A DNA stretch of 64,000 bases from Pseudomonas caricapapayae (GTDB lineage: Bacteria > Pseudomonadota > Gammaproteobacteria > Pseudomonadales > Pseudomonadaceae), in NCBI RefSeq assembly GCF_001400735.1, contig NZ_LJPW01000054.1, forward strand, positions 62,001 through 126,000, read 5' to 3'. Positions 19,154 through 26,690 of the stretch are shown here, one piece after another. Each line of letters starts with the position of its first letter. Within the stretch, counting starts at the first letter, position 1. The position numbers and the translations under genes are program-made. The notes below the pieces were generated by a model, which had not been told where the DNA came from, did no database searches, and worked only from the letters and a program-made list of their open reading frames with translations.

Positions 19154-20019
19154 TCAATGTGGCTGAGGAATGGAGGCCGTGGGCTTTTTCAGAGCCTGAA
19201 TGACTGCAGTTGCGGCATTGGACAGCAGCGAAACCGGCCGCGCCACGACACTGATGTGTCGCATCACAGTCAATGGAAGCGGGATCGACTCCAGTTCACG
19301 CAAGCGTCCATTCAACAGCGCGCTGGGGAGAATCGAGATGCAATGGCGTTTTGCGACCAGATCCAGAAGCGTGTCCAGGCAGGTCAGTTCGCCGCGCTGA
19401 CTGAGCCGTACGTGCGCCGATGCCAGTTGCTGGTGCAGGCGTTCGACGCCCGGATGCCGCCAGGCCACGTAACGTGACACCTGCGACAGTTCGGCGAAGC
19501 TCTGCGGCGCCTCCTGCCTACTGCGCGCCGCCACCAGCACGTAATGATCCGACCAGCAATGATGCTCGAGATAATGCTCGTCCAGCACGATAGCCGGCAG
19601 AACCACGATATCGGCCACGCCCTTTATCAAGGCATCCAGCGATGGGTTTTGTTCGCTGCGGTGCAGCACGTTCAGATGAATATCGGGGTAGTGATGGGCG
19701 AGAAAGTCCAGCGAGGCGCTCAGGCTGGTCTCGAGGATATGCGAATGGTAATGAATGGTTACGCTGCCACTGACCCCATTTTTTTTAGTTGTTCGAGCGT
19801 GGCCATGATGTTCCCGAGGGTCTGGCTGATGACCTTGCCTTCAGGAGTGAGTGTGCAACCGGTGCGGCTGCGAATGAACAGGCGCTTCTCGAAAAAATCT
19901 TCGACTTCCTTAATGGCATAACTGATGTTCGACTGGCTGCAGCCCAGAATGGCTGCGGCCTCCGAGAACGAACCGTGCTGTGCAACGGTTTGAACGACTT
20001 TAAAGAAATGGGTTTTCAT
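19154..20019 (-). pseudogene. LysR-family regulator broken by a one-base frameshift
   Basis: Two frames together give a complete LysR protein of about 288 residues. The N-terminal part (MKTHFFKVVQTVAQHGSFSEA, SQSNISYAIKEVEDFF) runs to a stop at 19759. The effector domain continues in another frame (SVTIHYHSHILETSL, then VLHRSEQNP) to 19154. The break lies in a run of eight A on the coding strand (19779-19786); nine would restore the frame. No other lesion is visible, so this may be a recent mutation, a sequencing error in the homopolymer, or slippage. Its target is unknown; treS and the DJ-1/PfpI gene flank it. Confidence 0.75.
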
Positions 20020-20247
20020 GTGTCCTGCACTCTGGTTTTGCAAAGATGGGTGCGGCCCTGCCGCTGAGCCAAAGGCTCGGGAATACAGGAAACCCCCGCT
20101 GAAACACCGGAATGGCCGGGTTATCGGCCATTCGGACGAATGTCTCGAGCGGGGGTATGGCGATGGCTGGCTATCGCTTTGAAGGGTTTGCTATGCACGT
20201 TTCGGGCACACAGCGTCTTCAGAGGTGACCGGGGGTTAGTGACAGCC

Positions 20248-20853
20248 TCAGTCGTTCTCGGTCCAGTCGAAATCCATTTGCAGCGCCGTGCGTTCGGCCA
20301 GTTCACGGCTGTGCAGGCGCTCCACCAGATGAAGGCTCATGTCGATACCGGCGGAGATGCCTGCCGATGTCACGAACGAGCCTTCGTCGACCCAGCGCAG
20401 CGTGCTGAGCACGTCTACCGACGGGAACATTTCCTTGAGATCGTCAATGTCTTCCCAGTGTGTGGTGACCTGTTTGCCTGCCAGCTTGCCGGTCCGGGCC
20501 AACAGAAAGGCACCGGTGCACACTGCGGCGACGACGCGCCCGGGCTCCGACTGATCACTGATCCAGTGGATCACGTCAGGTTTTTCCAGCTCGGCAGTCA
20601 CAACGCCGCCAGGGACGATCAGACAGTCGATGGCCGGATGGTCATTGATCGAGAAATCCGGATCGACCTTGAGACCGGCGCGGGCACGCACCGGTGCAGT
20701 GCTGCGCCCAATGGTGAACACGTTGAACAACTGCCGGTCATCACGGCTGTTGCGAGCGTGCATGCGCGTTGCGGTGGTGAACACTTCGTAGGGGCCAGCG
20801 AAGTCGAGAACCTCGACGTCGTCATAAACGTAGATACCGATATTGAGTGGCAC
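20248..20853 (-). CDS. DJ-1/PfpI family protein (isonitrile hydratase-like)
   Basis: A 201-residue DJ-1/PfpI protein. The fold's acid is in DFAGPYEVF and the reactive Cys in AAVCTGAFLLARTG (nucleophile elbow), followed by TTHWEDIDDL. InhA-type isonitrile hydratases share this layout, but the same fold also serves as chaperone or glyoxalase, so the reaction is not certain. The start is a GTG with TGGAG seven bases upstream. It is divergent from a GlxA-type regulator whose effector domain has the same fold, a common pairing. The 204-bp gap downstream holds a GGCC-rich hairpin near 20110-20134 and no gene. Confidence 0.8.
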   Translation of the reverse strand: MPLNIGIYVYDDVEVLDFAGPYEVFTTATRMHARNSRDDRQLFNVFTIGRSTAPVRARAGLKVDPDFSINDHPAIDCLIVPGGVVTAELEKPDVIHWISDQSEPGRVVAAVCTGAFLLARTGKLAGKQVTTHWEDIDDLKEMFPSVDVLSTLRWVDEGSFVTSAGISAGIDMSLHLVERLHSRELAERTALQMDFDWTEND

Positions 20854-20983
20854 GAGTTGGCTCCAGGGCCTGCCGGGCAGGCCTCTTGCATATTAGGGTT
20901 CAAGCGAGTGACAGCGTGCAGATTAACCAGTAGCATCACGCCAAACTACTGGCTGAAATGCCAATATCCGGTAACATCGCGCC

Positions 20984-21937
20984 ATGAAAAATCACCTTGT
21001 CGTCGCACTTATCTACAACCAGCTGTGCACCTTCGAATTTGGCTGCACGGTCGAAGTCTTTGCACTGAAAAGGCCCGAACTGGGCGTCAGCTGGTACGAG
21101 TTCGCGACCTTTCCGGTCGACGATGGGCCGATTACCGCCGCCGGTGGCATTACCATCGTGCCAACGCCAGGCGAAGTGCTGCTGGAAAACGCCGATACCA
21201 TCATCGTGCCGGGCTGGCGCGGGGTGGAGTCCGAGGTTCCGCAACGGCTCATCGAACAGCTCCAGGCTGCTCATGCACGCGGCGCGCGGATCTGTTCCAT
21301 CTGTACGGGTGCCTTCGTTCTGGCCGCAGCCGGCTTGCTCGACGGGCACAAGGTCACTACCCACTGGCGCTATACCGACCTGCTGGCGACCATGTATCCG
21401 GGCTTGACCATTCAGCCCAACGAGCTGTATGTGGACCAGGGCAAAATCGTGACCGCTGCGGGCTCGGCTGCCGGGCTGGACATGATGCTGCACCTGGTGC
21501 GTAACGATCACGGCTCGCGCGTTGCCAACATGGTGGCGCAGCGCATGGTCATACCGCCGCATCGCGAAGGCGGTCAGTCGCAATATGCTTCCAGGCAACT
21601 GGTGTCGGCCAGCGACGGGCCGATTTCCAACCTCATGGACTGGATTCGCAGCGACCTGCAACGTCCCCACACCATCAAGGAAATGGCCTCACGGGCGGCG
21701 CTCAGTACCCGGACATTGCACCGCAGCTTTATGGAGAGTACCGGCCTGACGCCTTACGACTGGCTGCTTGGCGAACGCATTGCCTACGCCAAGGAATTAC
21801 TGGAATCCTCGAAGTTGCGTCTCAACGAAGTGGTGGATCGGGCCGGTTTTGGCTCTGAAGAGTCCTTTCGCCGGCACTTCCGCAATCTGGTGGGCGTCAG
21901 CCCGAGCAGCTACCGCAAGCAGTTTGCCCGGGCGTGA
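20984..21937 (+). CDS. GlxA/FtrA-type transcriptional regulator (DJ-1/PfpI + AraC)
   Basis: A 317-residue regulator with an N-terminal DJ-1/PfpI-like domain (residues about 5-190, with CSICTGAFVLAAAGLLDGH) and a C-terminal AraC-type double helix-turn-helix (about 215-315: IKEMASRAALSTRTLHRSF, RAGFGSEESFRRHFRNLVGVSPSSYRKQF). FtrA and GlxA have this arrangement. Divergent from the DJ-1/PfpI gene at 20853, which it may control. Its last 41 bases overlap the 3' end of the convergent serine hydrolase gene. Effector unknown. Confidence 0.86.
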   Translation: MKNHLVVALIYNQLCTFEFGCTVEVFALKRPELGVSWYEFATFPVDDGPITAAGGITIVPTPGEVLLENADTIIVPGWRGVESEVPQRLIEQLQAAHARGARICSICTGAFVLAAAGLLDGHKVTTHWRYTDLLATMYPGLTIQPNELYVDQGKIVTAAGSAAGLDMMLHLVRNDHGSRVANMVAQRMVIPPHREGGQSQYASRQLVSASDGPISNLMDWIRSDLQRPHTIKEMASRAALSTRTLHRSFMESTGLTPYDWLLGERIAYAKELLESSKLRLNEVVDRAGFGSEESFRRHFRNLVGVSPSSYRKQFARA

Positions 21938-23090
21938 CCTCGTGTCTGGCGTAGACCGCATCGACGAGCGCCTCGGCAAACTCACCCCACGCGCCCGCAA
22001 CAGCCGTGTTGGTCAGGACAACCATGCTGAGCGAGGAAACCGGATCGACCCAGTAATGGCTGCCATACAGGCCGCACCATGACCAGGTTCCGACACCCTG
22101 CTGCTGCCCCCGCACAGCAGCGGGTTCGGCAAGGATCATCGGCCCCAGGCCGAACTTCCAGCCGGGCCCACGGCTGGCGATGGTCATGTTTCCAATCGCG
22201 TTATTCAGCAAGCGCTCGGTGCTGACGGCGCTCAATAACGGCGCGCCCCCCAGACGCAGACACTCAAGCAGCCGAAGATAGTCATCCGCTGTGCCCAGCA
22301 TGCCAGCCCCGCCGGACTTATAGGCACCAGCGTCGCAAGCGCGGGCCGACGACAGCCGCGCCCGTCCGCTGTCGAGCAACAGCCAATCATCGTCGCCGAC
22401 ACGTTCCGGGCCGCCAACTCCGTCCTTGTAGGCACTGGCCAGCGGCAGTTGCTGCTCGTGCCTGAACGAGGTTGCACTCATGTGCAACGGCTGCGTAACC
22501 CATTTGGCAACGGCTTCCGACAAGGCCATGCCAGTGGCCCGCTCGACCACCGCGCCCAGCACATCAGTGGCCAACGAATAGGCCCAGGCGCTGCCCGGCT
22601 CGAACAACAAGGGCAGACGCGCCAACCGGGCCAGGTTTTCCTGTAGATCGAAGGCGACACAATCCAGCCCGTCCGACACTTCTGCGCGGTGATAGGCGCT
22701 GTCGGGCGCTTGTTCGAAGCCGTAACTCAAGCCGGAAGTGTGCGACAGCAAATGCTGCAGCGTAATGACAGGCTCACGGCCACAGGCCAGACGCGGACGA
22801 AAGGCTGGCAACCAGTCCGTCACCGAGGCATCAAGCTTCAGGACGTCCGCCTCGCACAGCCGCAACACCAGCACCGAGGTCAGTAGCTTGGTCAGTGACG
22901 CCAGCCGAAAGCGTGTGCTGCGAGTCATCGGAATCTGCTGTTCGCGATCAGCCCAGCCGAGCGCACTGGCGTAACATGTGCGCCCACGACGAGCCAGCAA
23001 CAGGACCCCGCCGACGATCCGGCCCTGACCGACAAAGCGTTGCCAGACGCTGTCGAGACGCCGCATGGCGGGTTCATCCAGTGCGGTCAT
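21897..23090 (-). CDS. Serine hydrolase, beta-lactamase/EstB-like, last gene of the biosynthetic operon
   Basis: A 397-residue serine beta-lactamase-fold protein. The Ser-x-x-Lys motif is in RLASLTKLLTSVLV and the Tyr motif in WAYSLATDVLG; HTSGLSYGF follows the family pattern. No signal peptide is visible, so it should be cytoplasmic. Class C-type esterases, peptidases and acyl transferases share this fold. It begins 3 bases after the iron alcohol dehydrogenase, so it belongs to the operon running from 34183; a role in releasing, tailoring or detoxifying the product is inference. Its 3' end overlaps the convergent GlxA-type gene. Confidence 0.8.
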   Translation of the reverse strand: MTALDEPAMRRLDSVWQRFVGQGRIVGGVLLLARRGRTCYASALGWADREQQIPMTRSTRFRLASLTKLLTSVLVLRLCEADVLKLDASVTDWLPAFRPRLACGREPVITLQHLLSHTSGLSYGFEQAPDSAYHRAEVSDGLDCVAFDLQENLARLARLPLLFEPGSAWAYSLATDVLGAVVERATGMALSEAVAKWVTQPLHMSATSFRHEQQLPLASAYKDGVGGPERVGDDDWLLLDSGRARLSSARACDAGAYKSGGAGMLGTADDYLRLLECLRLGGAPLLSAVSTERLLNNAIGNMTIASRGPGWKFGLGPMILAEPAAVRGQQQGVGTWSWCGLYGSHYWVDPVSSLSMVVLTNTAVAGAWGEFAEALVDAVYARHEVTPGQTACGSCSG

Positions 23091-23093
23091 GAC

Positions 23094-24248
23094 TCACTGG
23101 CCCCTGACCGCACGGCTGAAGACTTGCGCGTACACCTCGGCCGAATGACGAATCGGGTTGGTGTGCGAGCAGCCATCGGCAAACGCCATCTTCCCGACGC
23201 GCTCGGCGTCGCGATCATCGATACCGATCTGGCCCAGCGTATGCGGGATTCCAATCTGCTCGCGCAATGTCAATAACCACTCCATAACCCCGCTAAAACC
23301 CGGTGTGGGCAAACGCAGGTAGACTGCCAGCTCATCCATTTGCGTCAGTAATGCCGAGCGATTGGCCTCCAGCACGTAAGGCAGCAGGATCGCATTGAGC
23401 AAACCGTGATGCTGGTCGTAAAGCGCACCCAGGCTCTGTGCAATCGCGTGTACGCCGCCCAGCCCGCGCTGAAACGCCGCTGCACCGAGGCTGGAGGCCA
23501 CCAGCATCTGCTGCCGCGCCTCCAGGTCGTGGCCGTCAGCAACAACCCGAGGCAAATATTCCTTGATCATCTGCATGCCCTTGACCGAAACCGCTTCGGC
23601 CATCGGGTGCCACGCCGGTGAACACCAGGATTCCATGCAGTGAGTCAAGGCATCCGCACCCGTCGCGGCGGTCAGGTGCCTGGGCAGGTCAAGGGTCAGC
23701 GTGGCATCCAGAATCGCGATGCGCGGCATCATGCGAATGTGCAGGATGGTGCGCTTGACCTGTGCCTGTTCGTCGGTAATCACCGATGCACGCCCTACTT
23801 CAGAACCGGTCCCGGCCGTGGTCGGCAGCGCAATCACCGGCGCAATGCCTTTCGGGTCGGCGCGCAGATGGTTCTGCCCGATGTCTTCGAAATCCCATAA
23901 CGGGCGGGTCTGGCCAGACATCAAAGCAACCGCCTTGGCCGCGTCCAGCGCCGAACCGCCACCAAACGCAATGACGCCGTCATAATCGCCGGTTCTGTAG
24001 GCGTGCAGACCGTCGGCGACGTTGCTCCCGGTCGGGTTGCCCTTGACCCGGTCAAACAGACCGCAATGGCCTAATTGGCTGCGGCAATCCTCCACGGCGC
24101 TGGCGATCATGTCGGTACTGCCGAGAAAGCTGTCAGTCATCAGTAACGGCCGTTTTATGCCGGTCTTCCGGCAAGCGTCGGCCAGCTCGTTGACGCGTCC
24201 AGCGCCTGCACGGATTGAAGTCGGGTAGTGCCAGTCGTTGCTGTGCAT
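23094..24248 (-). CDS. Iron-containing alcohol dehydrogenase
   Basis: A 384-residue group III (Fe) alcohol dehydrogenase. The NAD site GGGSALDAAKAVAL, the signature PTTAGTGSEV and the metal-binding region ATGADALTHCMESW ... GGVHAIAQSLGALYDQHHG are all present. It would reduce or oxidise a small aldehyde/alcohol. In this operon a substrate could be the semialdehyde expected when the amino-acid oxidase cleaves an N-N adduct; that is inference. It is 24 bp after the LysE gene and 3 bp before the serine hydrolase. Confidence 0.87.
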   Translation of the reverse strand: MHSNDWHYPTSIRAGAGRVNELADACRKTGIKRPLLMTDSFLGSTDMIASAVEDCRSQLGHCGLFDRVKGNPTGSNVADGLHAYRTGDYDGVIAFGGGSALDAAKAVALMSGQTRPLWDFEDIGQNHLRADPKGIAPVIALPTTAGTGSEVGRASVITDEQAQVKRTILHIRMMPRIAILDATLTLDLPRHLTAATGADALTHCMESWCSPAWHPMAEAVSVKGMQMIKEYLPRVVADGHDLEARQQMLVASSLGAAAFQRGLGGVHAIAQSLGALYDQHHGLLNAILLPYVLEANRSALLTQMDELAVYLRLPTPGFSGVMEWLLTLREQIGIPHTLGQIGIDDRDAERVGKMAFADGCSHTNPIRHSAEVYAQVFSRAVRGQ

Positions 24249-24272
24249 GTACGTAGTCCCTTGCAGGTTATT

Positions 24273-24917
24273 TCAGTAGATGAAGTTGGCAGGCAGCAAA
24301 CCGATCAGCAGACGCAGGCCGAAGGCGATCATGAAAAGACCGGTGACGATATCGATGGCCTTTTTCATGCGCTGATAGCGCGCCTGCACGGCAGGGATCG
24401 AAAACAATGTGGCCAGCAGCACGAACCAGGAGATCGCCAGTACCGCAATGATCGACACCCCCGCAGTGCGCACCCACATCGGCATGCCCGGCGTGGTCAC
24501 AGTGGTGAACACACTGGTGTAGAACGCCAGCGCCTTGGGATTGGTCAGGTTGGTCAGCAGGCCGAACCGATAGGCACGGCTCAGGCTGCCGATGCCCAGT
24601 GCACCGATGTCCCTCGGTTTGGGCTGGCTGCCGGCACTGCGTAGGCTCTTGGTGCCGAGCCAGGTCAGATAAGCACCGCCCAGCAACTGCAACGCCGGTT
24701 GCAGCCACGGCAACTGCTGAAACACCAACCCCAATCCGGTAGCCGCCAGCAACGCCCAGAGAATGCTGCCCGAAGCCACACCCAGCCCTGCACAGATGCC
24801 CTGCCGCCGGGACTGGCTGAACGACAGTTGAGTAATCACCAGAAAGTTCGGGCCGGGACTGATGATCAGCACGATGAACGCTCCCGCCAGCGCGGTCAGT
24901 AAAGTGACTTCATACAT
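24273..24917 (-). CDS. LysE/RhtB-family amino-acid exporter
   Basis: A 214-residue inner-membrane protein with about six hydrophobic segments. The family N terminus LLTALAGAFIVLIISPGPNFLVITQ and the block GICAGLGVASGSILWALLAATG are clear, with NLTNPKALAFYTSVFT in the middle. Members export amino acids and analogues. In this operon it is the obvious candidate for exporting the product or a precursor. It follows the FAD/NAD(P) gene by 27 bp. Confidence 0.88.
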   Translation of the reverse strand: MYEVTLLTALAGAFIVLIISPGPNFLVITQLSFSQSRRQGICAGLGVASGSILWALLAATGLGLVFQQLPWLQPALQLLGGAYLTWLGTKSLRSAGSQPKPRDIGALGIGSLSRAYRFGLLTNLTNPKALAFYTSVFTTVTTPGMPMWVRTAGVSIIAVLAISWFVLLATLFSIPAVQARYQRMKKAIDIVTGLFMIAFGLRLLIGLLPANFIY

Positions 24918-24944
24918 ATCAGTAATTCCTTTTTAATTAATAAG

Positions 24945-26690
24945 TTAAACAGCTTTATTAAACTTGAATGTAATGCAACTTGAAGTGTGCTTCGCCAGCA
25001 TCTCCAACCATGACTCGACCGCCCTGCGCGCTTCGATCAGTGCGCGGCAGGTCGGGTCAGGCGTGGGCACGTAGTGGTTGTAGAAGGTGCAGCCTTCCAC
25101 GGCTGGCCCCAGAACCCAGAGCCGCTGCTGCACAGAACCATCGCGGCCAATGGCACGAGCAGACTCATCGGTTTCAATACCGTCGGCAGGCCAGGCATGC
25201 GCAGCGCGAATCAGTCCTTGCTCGTGCAAATCACTGATCAGTCCAGGGCCATTGCCCGACAGACCGCCGTGGGCGACCCGCGCACCAATGATGCTGTCGG
25301 GGCGAAAATCGGTCCTTTGCACATCGTCCATCGGTGGCAGGATCGTCACGACGCCAGCCTCGATCAGCGCCAGCAGATCTTCATGGCGCTCCTTCTGCGG
25401 CCCGCCGACCAGCCGGTTGCTCAACCCGGCCCATGTGCCATAAAACTCCAGGGTCGACGACTCGGTCAGGCCGTTGCGATCCGCGATCAGGCGCAGCAGG
25501 TCGCGGCAATCTCGCCAGACCCCCAGTGCCTGGCAGATCGGACTGCCTGCCGTGCCCAGTCGACTCAGCGCCAGGTCCCGTTTGATCCAGTCGACGAACC
25601 ATTGGCCATACGTGCCTTGCGCACCCGACCAGCGTTGGGTCAACAGCCATTGCTCAGGGTCAAACTCACCCCACAACTCAGCCAGCCGCTCAAGCGCTAC
25701 CGGTCTGGCGGTTGACTCGCGCAGCAGCCGCTGCACGGAAGCGAACTTCGCGGGCGCATCGAGCCGGACCCTGGCCTGATAAAACACGGCGCACATTTCA
25801 TCCTTGATCAGCGGCAGCACATCGGCCCGAAAGTCGAGTTGCCCGCCCTCCTTTTGCTCGCGCAAACGGGCTATGGCGGCAGCGGTGAAGAACAGCCTCG
25901 GCAATGGGGGCTGGCTGGAGGCATGCCATTGCGGCCGTGCATGAAACGGCAGCCCTGTGCGCGAGTACAGGAACACCTTGGGCTCGCGTCCGGACGGCAG
26001 ATATCGCCAACCTGCAAAGCCAGCATCCCGCACGTAGCGCCCGCCGCGCCCTTGAGTCAGGTGGGCCAGTGTGTCCATCGCGGTCAGTCCCAGCCCCTCG
26101 ATGGCCACACTATCGCCGACCTCCAACTGCGCGCCGGTTTCAGGGGCATGCCCGCTGGTGAGGAACACGGCATCGACATCCATCTCCAGACGTCGAGTGC
26201 GCAACCTGAAGCCGGGCGTTTCCAATAGCGGCCTACAGGTCATGACCTGCTCGGCGTGATAGCGCACCTGCACATGCGCCGGGCAGCACTGCAGGAGCAA
26301 GCGATAGCTGTCCTGCAAGTAGCGCCCGAGCAATGCGCGCGGCAAAAAGTCGCCAAACGCCACCGCTCTGCCCTGCCCGTCCGTGCTGACATGGCCGCGC
26401 TCGTCAAGGCGCACATCCTGACTGCGGCACCATTGCAGAAAGGTCGGACCGGCTTTCGCGCAAGCCGGGAATGCGGAAGAAAACGCGGATAACTGGCCGG
26501 CCACGGTGTTGAGCATCAGGTAATCCGGCTGCTGTATATGGTGCAGCCCGCTGCCGGGTGGTTGCGGGTCGAACACTTCGATATTCAAAGGCCGATCGGC
26601 ATGGCGACTCAGGCCGATCAACTGCTCCAGAATGCTCAAGCCACGTGAGCCCATGCCGATAATGGCGACGGTATGCGTCTGCACGGCCAT
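24945..26690 (-). CDS. FAD/NAD(P)-binding protein (FAD_NAD_binding type)
   Basis: A 581-residue protein of the FAD/NAD(P)-binding family (PF13454 type). The dinucleotide site is VAIIGMGSRGLSILEQL near the N terminus, followed by the family blocks EVFDPQPPGSGLHH, DYLMLNTVAGQLSAF and VAIEGLGLTAMDTLAHLT. The ATG at 26690 overlaps the SbnAB stop as TGATG, so translation is coupled. The reaction is unknown; an oxidative or N-hydroxylating step on the diaminopropionate or hydrazine intermediate is possible but unsupported by motif. Confidence 0.75.
   Translation of the reverse strand: MAVQTHTVAIIGMGSRGLSILEQLIGLSRHADRPLNIEVFDPQPPGSGLHHIQQPDYLMLNTVAGQLSAFSSAFPACAKAGPTFLQWCRSQDVRLDERGHVSTDGQGRAVAFGDFLPRALLGRYLQDSYRLLLQCCPAHVQVRYHAEQVMTCRPLLETPGFRLRTRRLEMDVDAVFLTSGHAPETGAQLEVGDSVAIEGLGLTAMDTLAHLTQGRGGRYVRDAGFAGWRYLPSGREPKVFLYSRTGLPFHARPQWHASSQPPLPRLFFTAAAIARLREQKEGGQLDFRADVLPLIKDEMCAVFYQARVRLDAPAKFASVQRLLRESTARPVALERLAELWGEFDPEQWLLTQRWSGAQGTYGQWFVDWIKRDLALSRLGTAGSPICQALGVWRDCRDLLRLIADRNGLTESSTLEFYGTWAGLSNRLVGGPQKERHEDLLALIEAGVVTILPPMDDVQRTDFRPDSIIGARVAHGGLSGNGPGLISDLHEQGLIRAAHAWPADGIETDESARAIGRDGSVQQRLWVLGPAVEGCTFYNHYVPTPDPTCRALIEARRAVESWLEMLAKHTSSCITFKFNKAV

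Noticed and set aside
20140-21504. 454-residue plus-strand frame
   Set aside because: Antisense shadow of the DJ-1/PfpI gene that runs on into the GlxA-type gene in the wrong frame; its composition is Arg/His/Gln-rich and shows no family motif.
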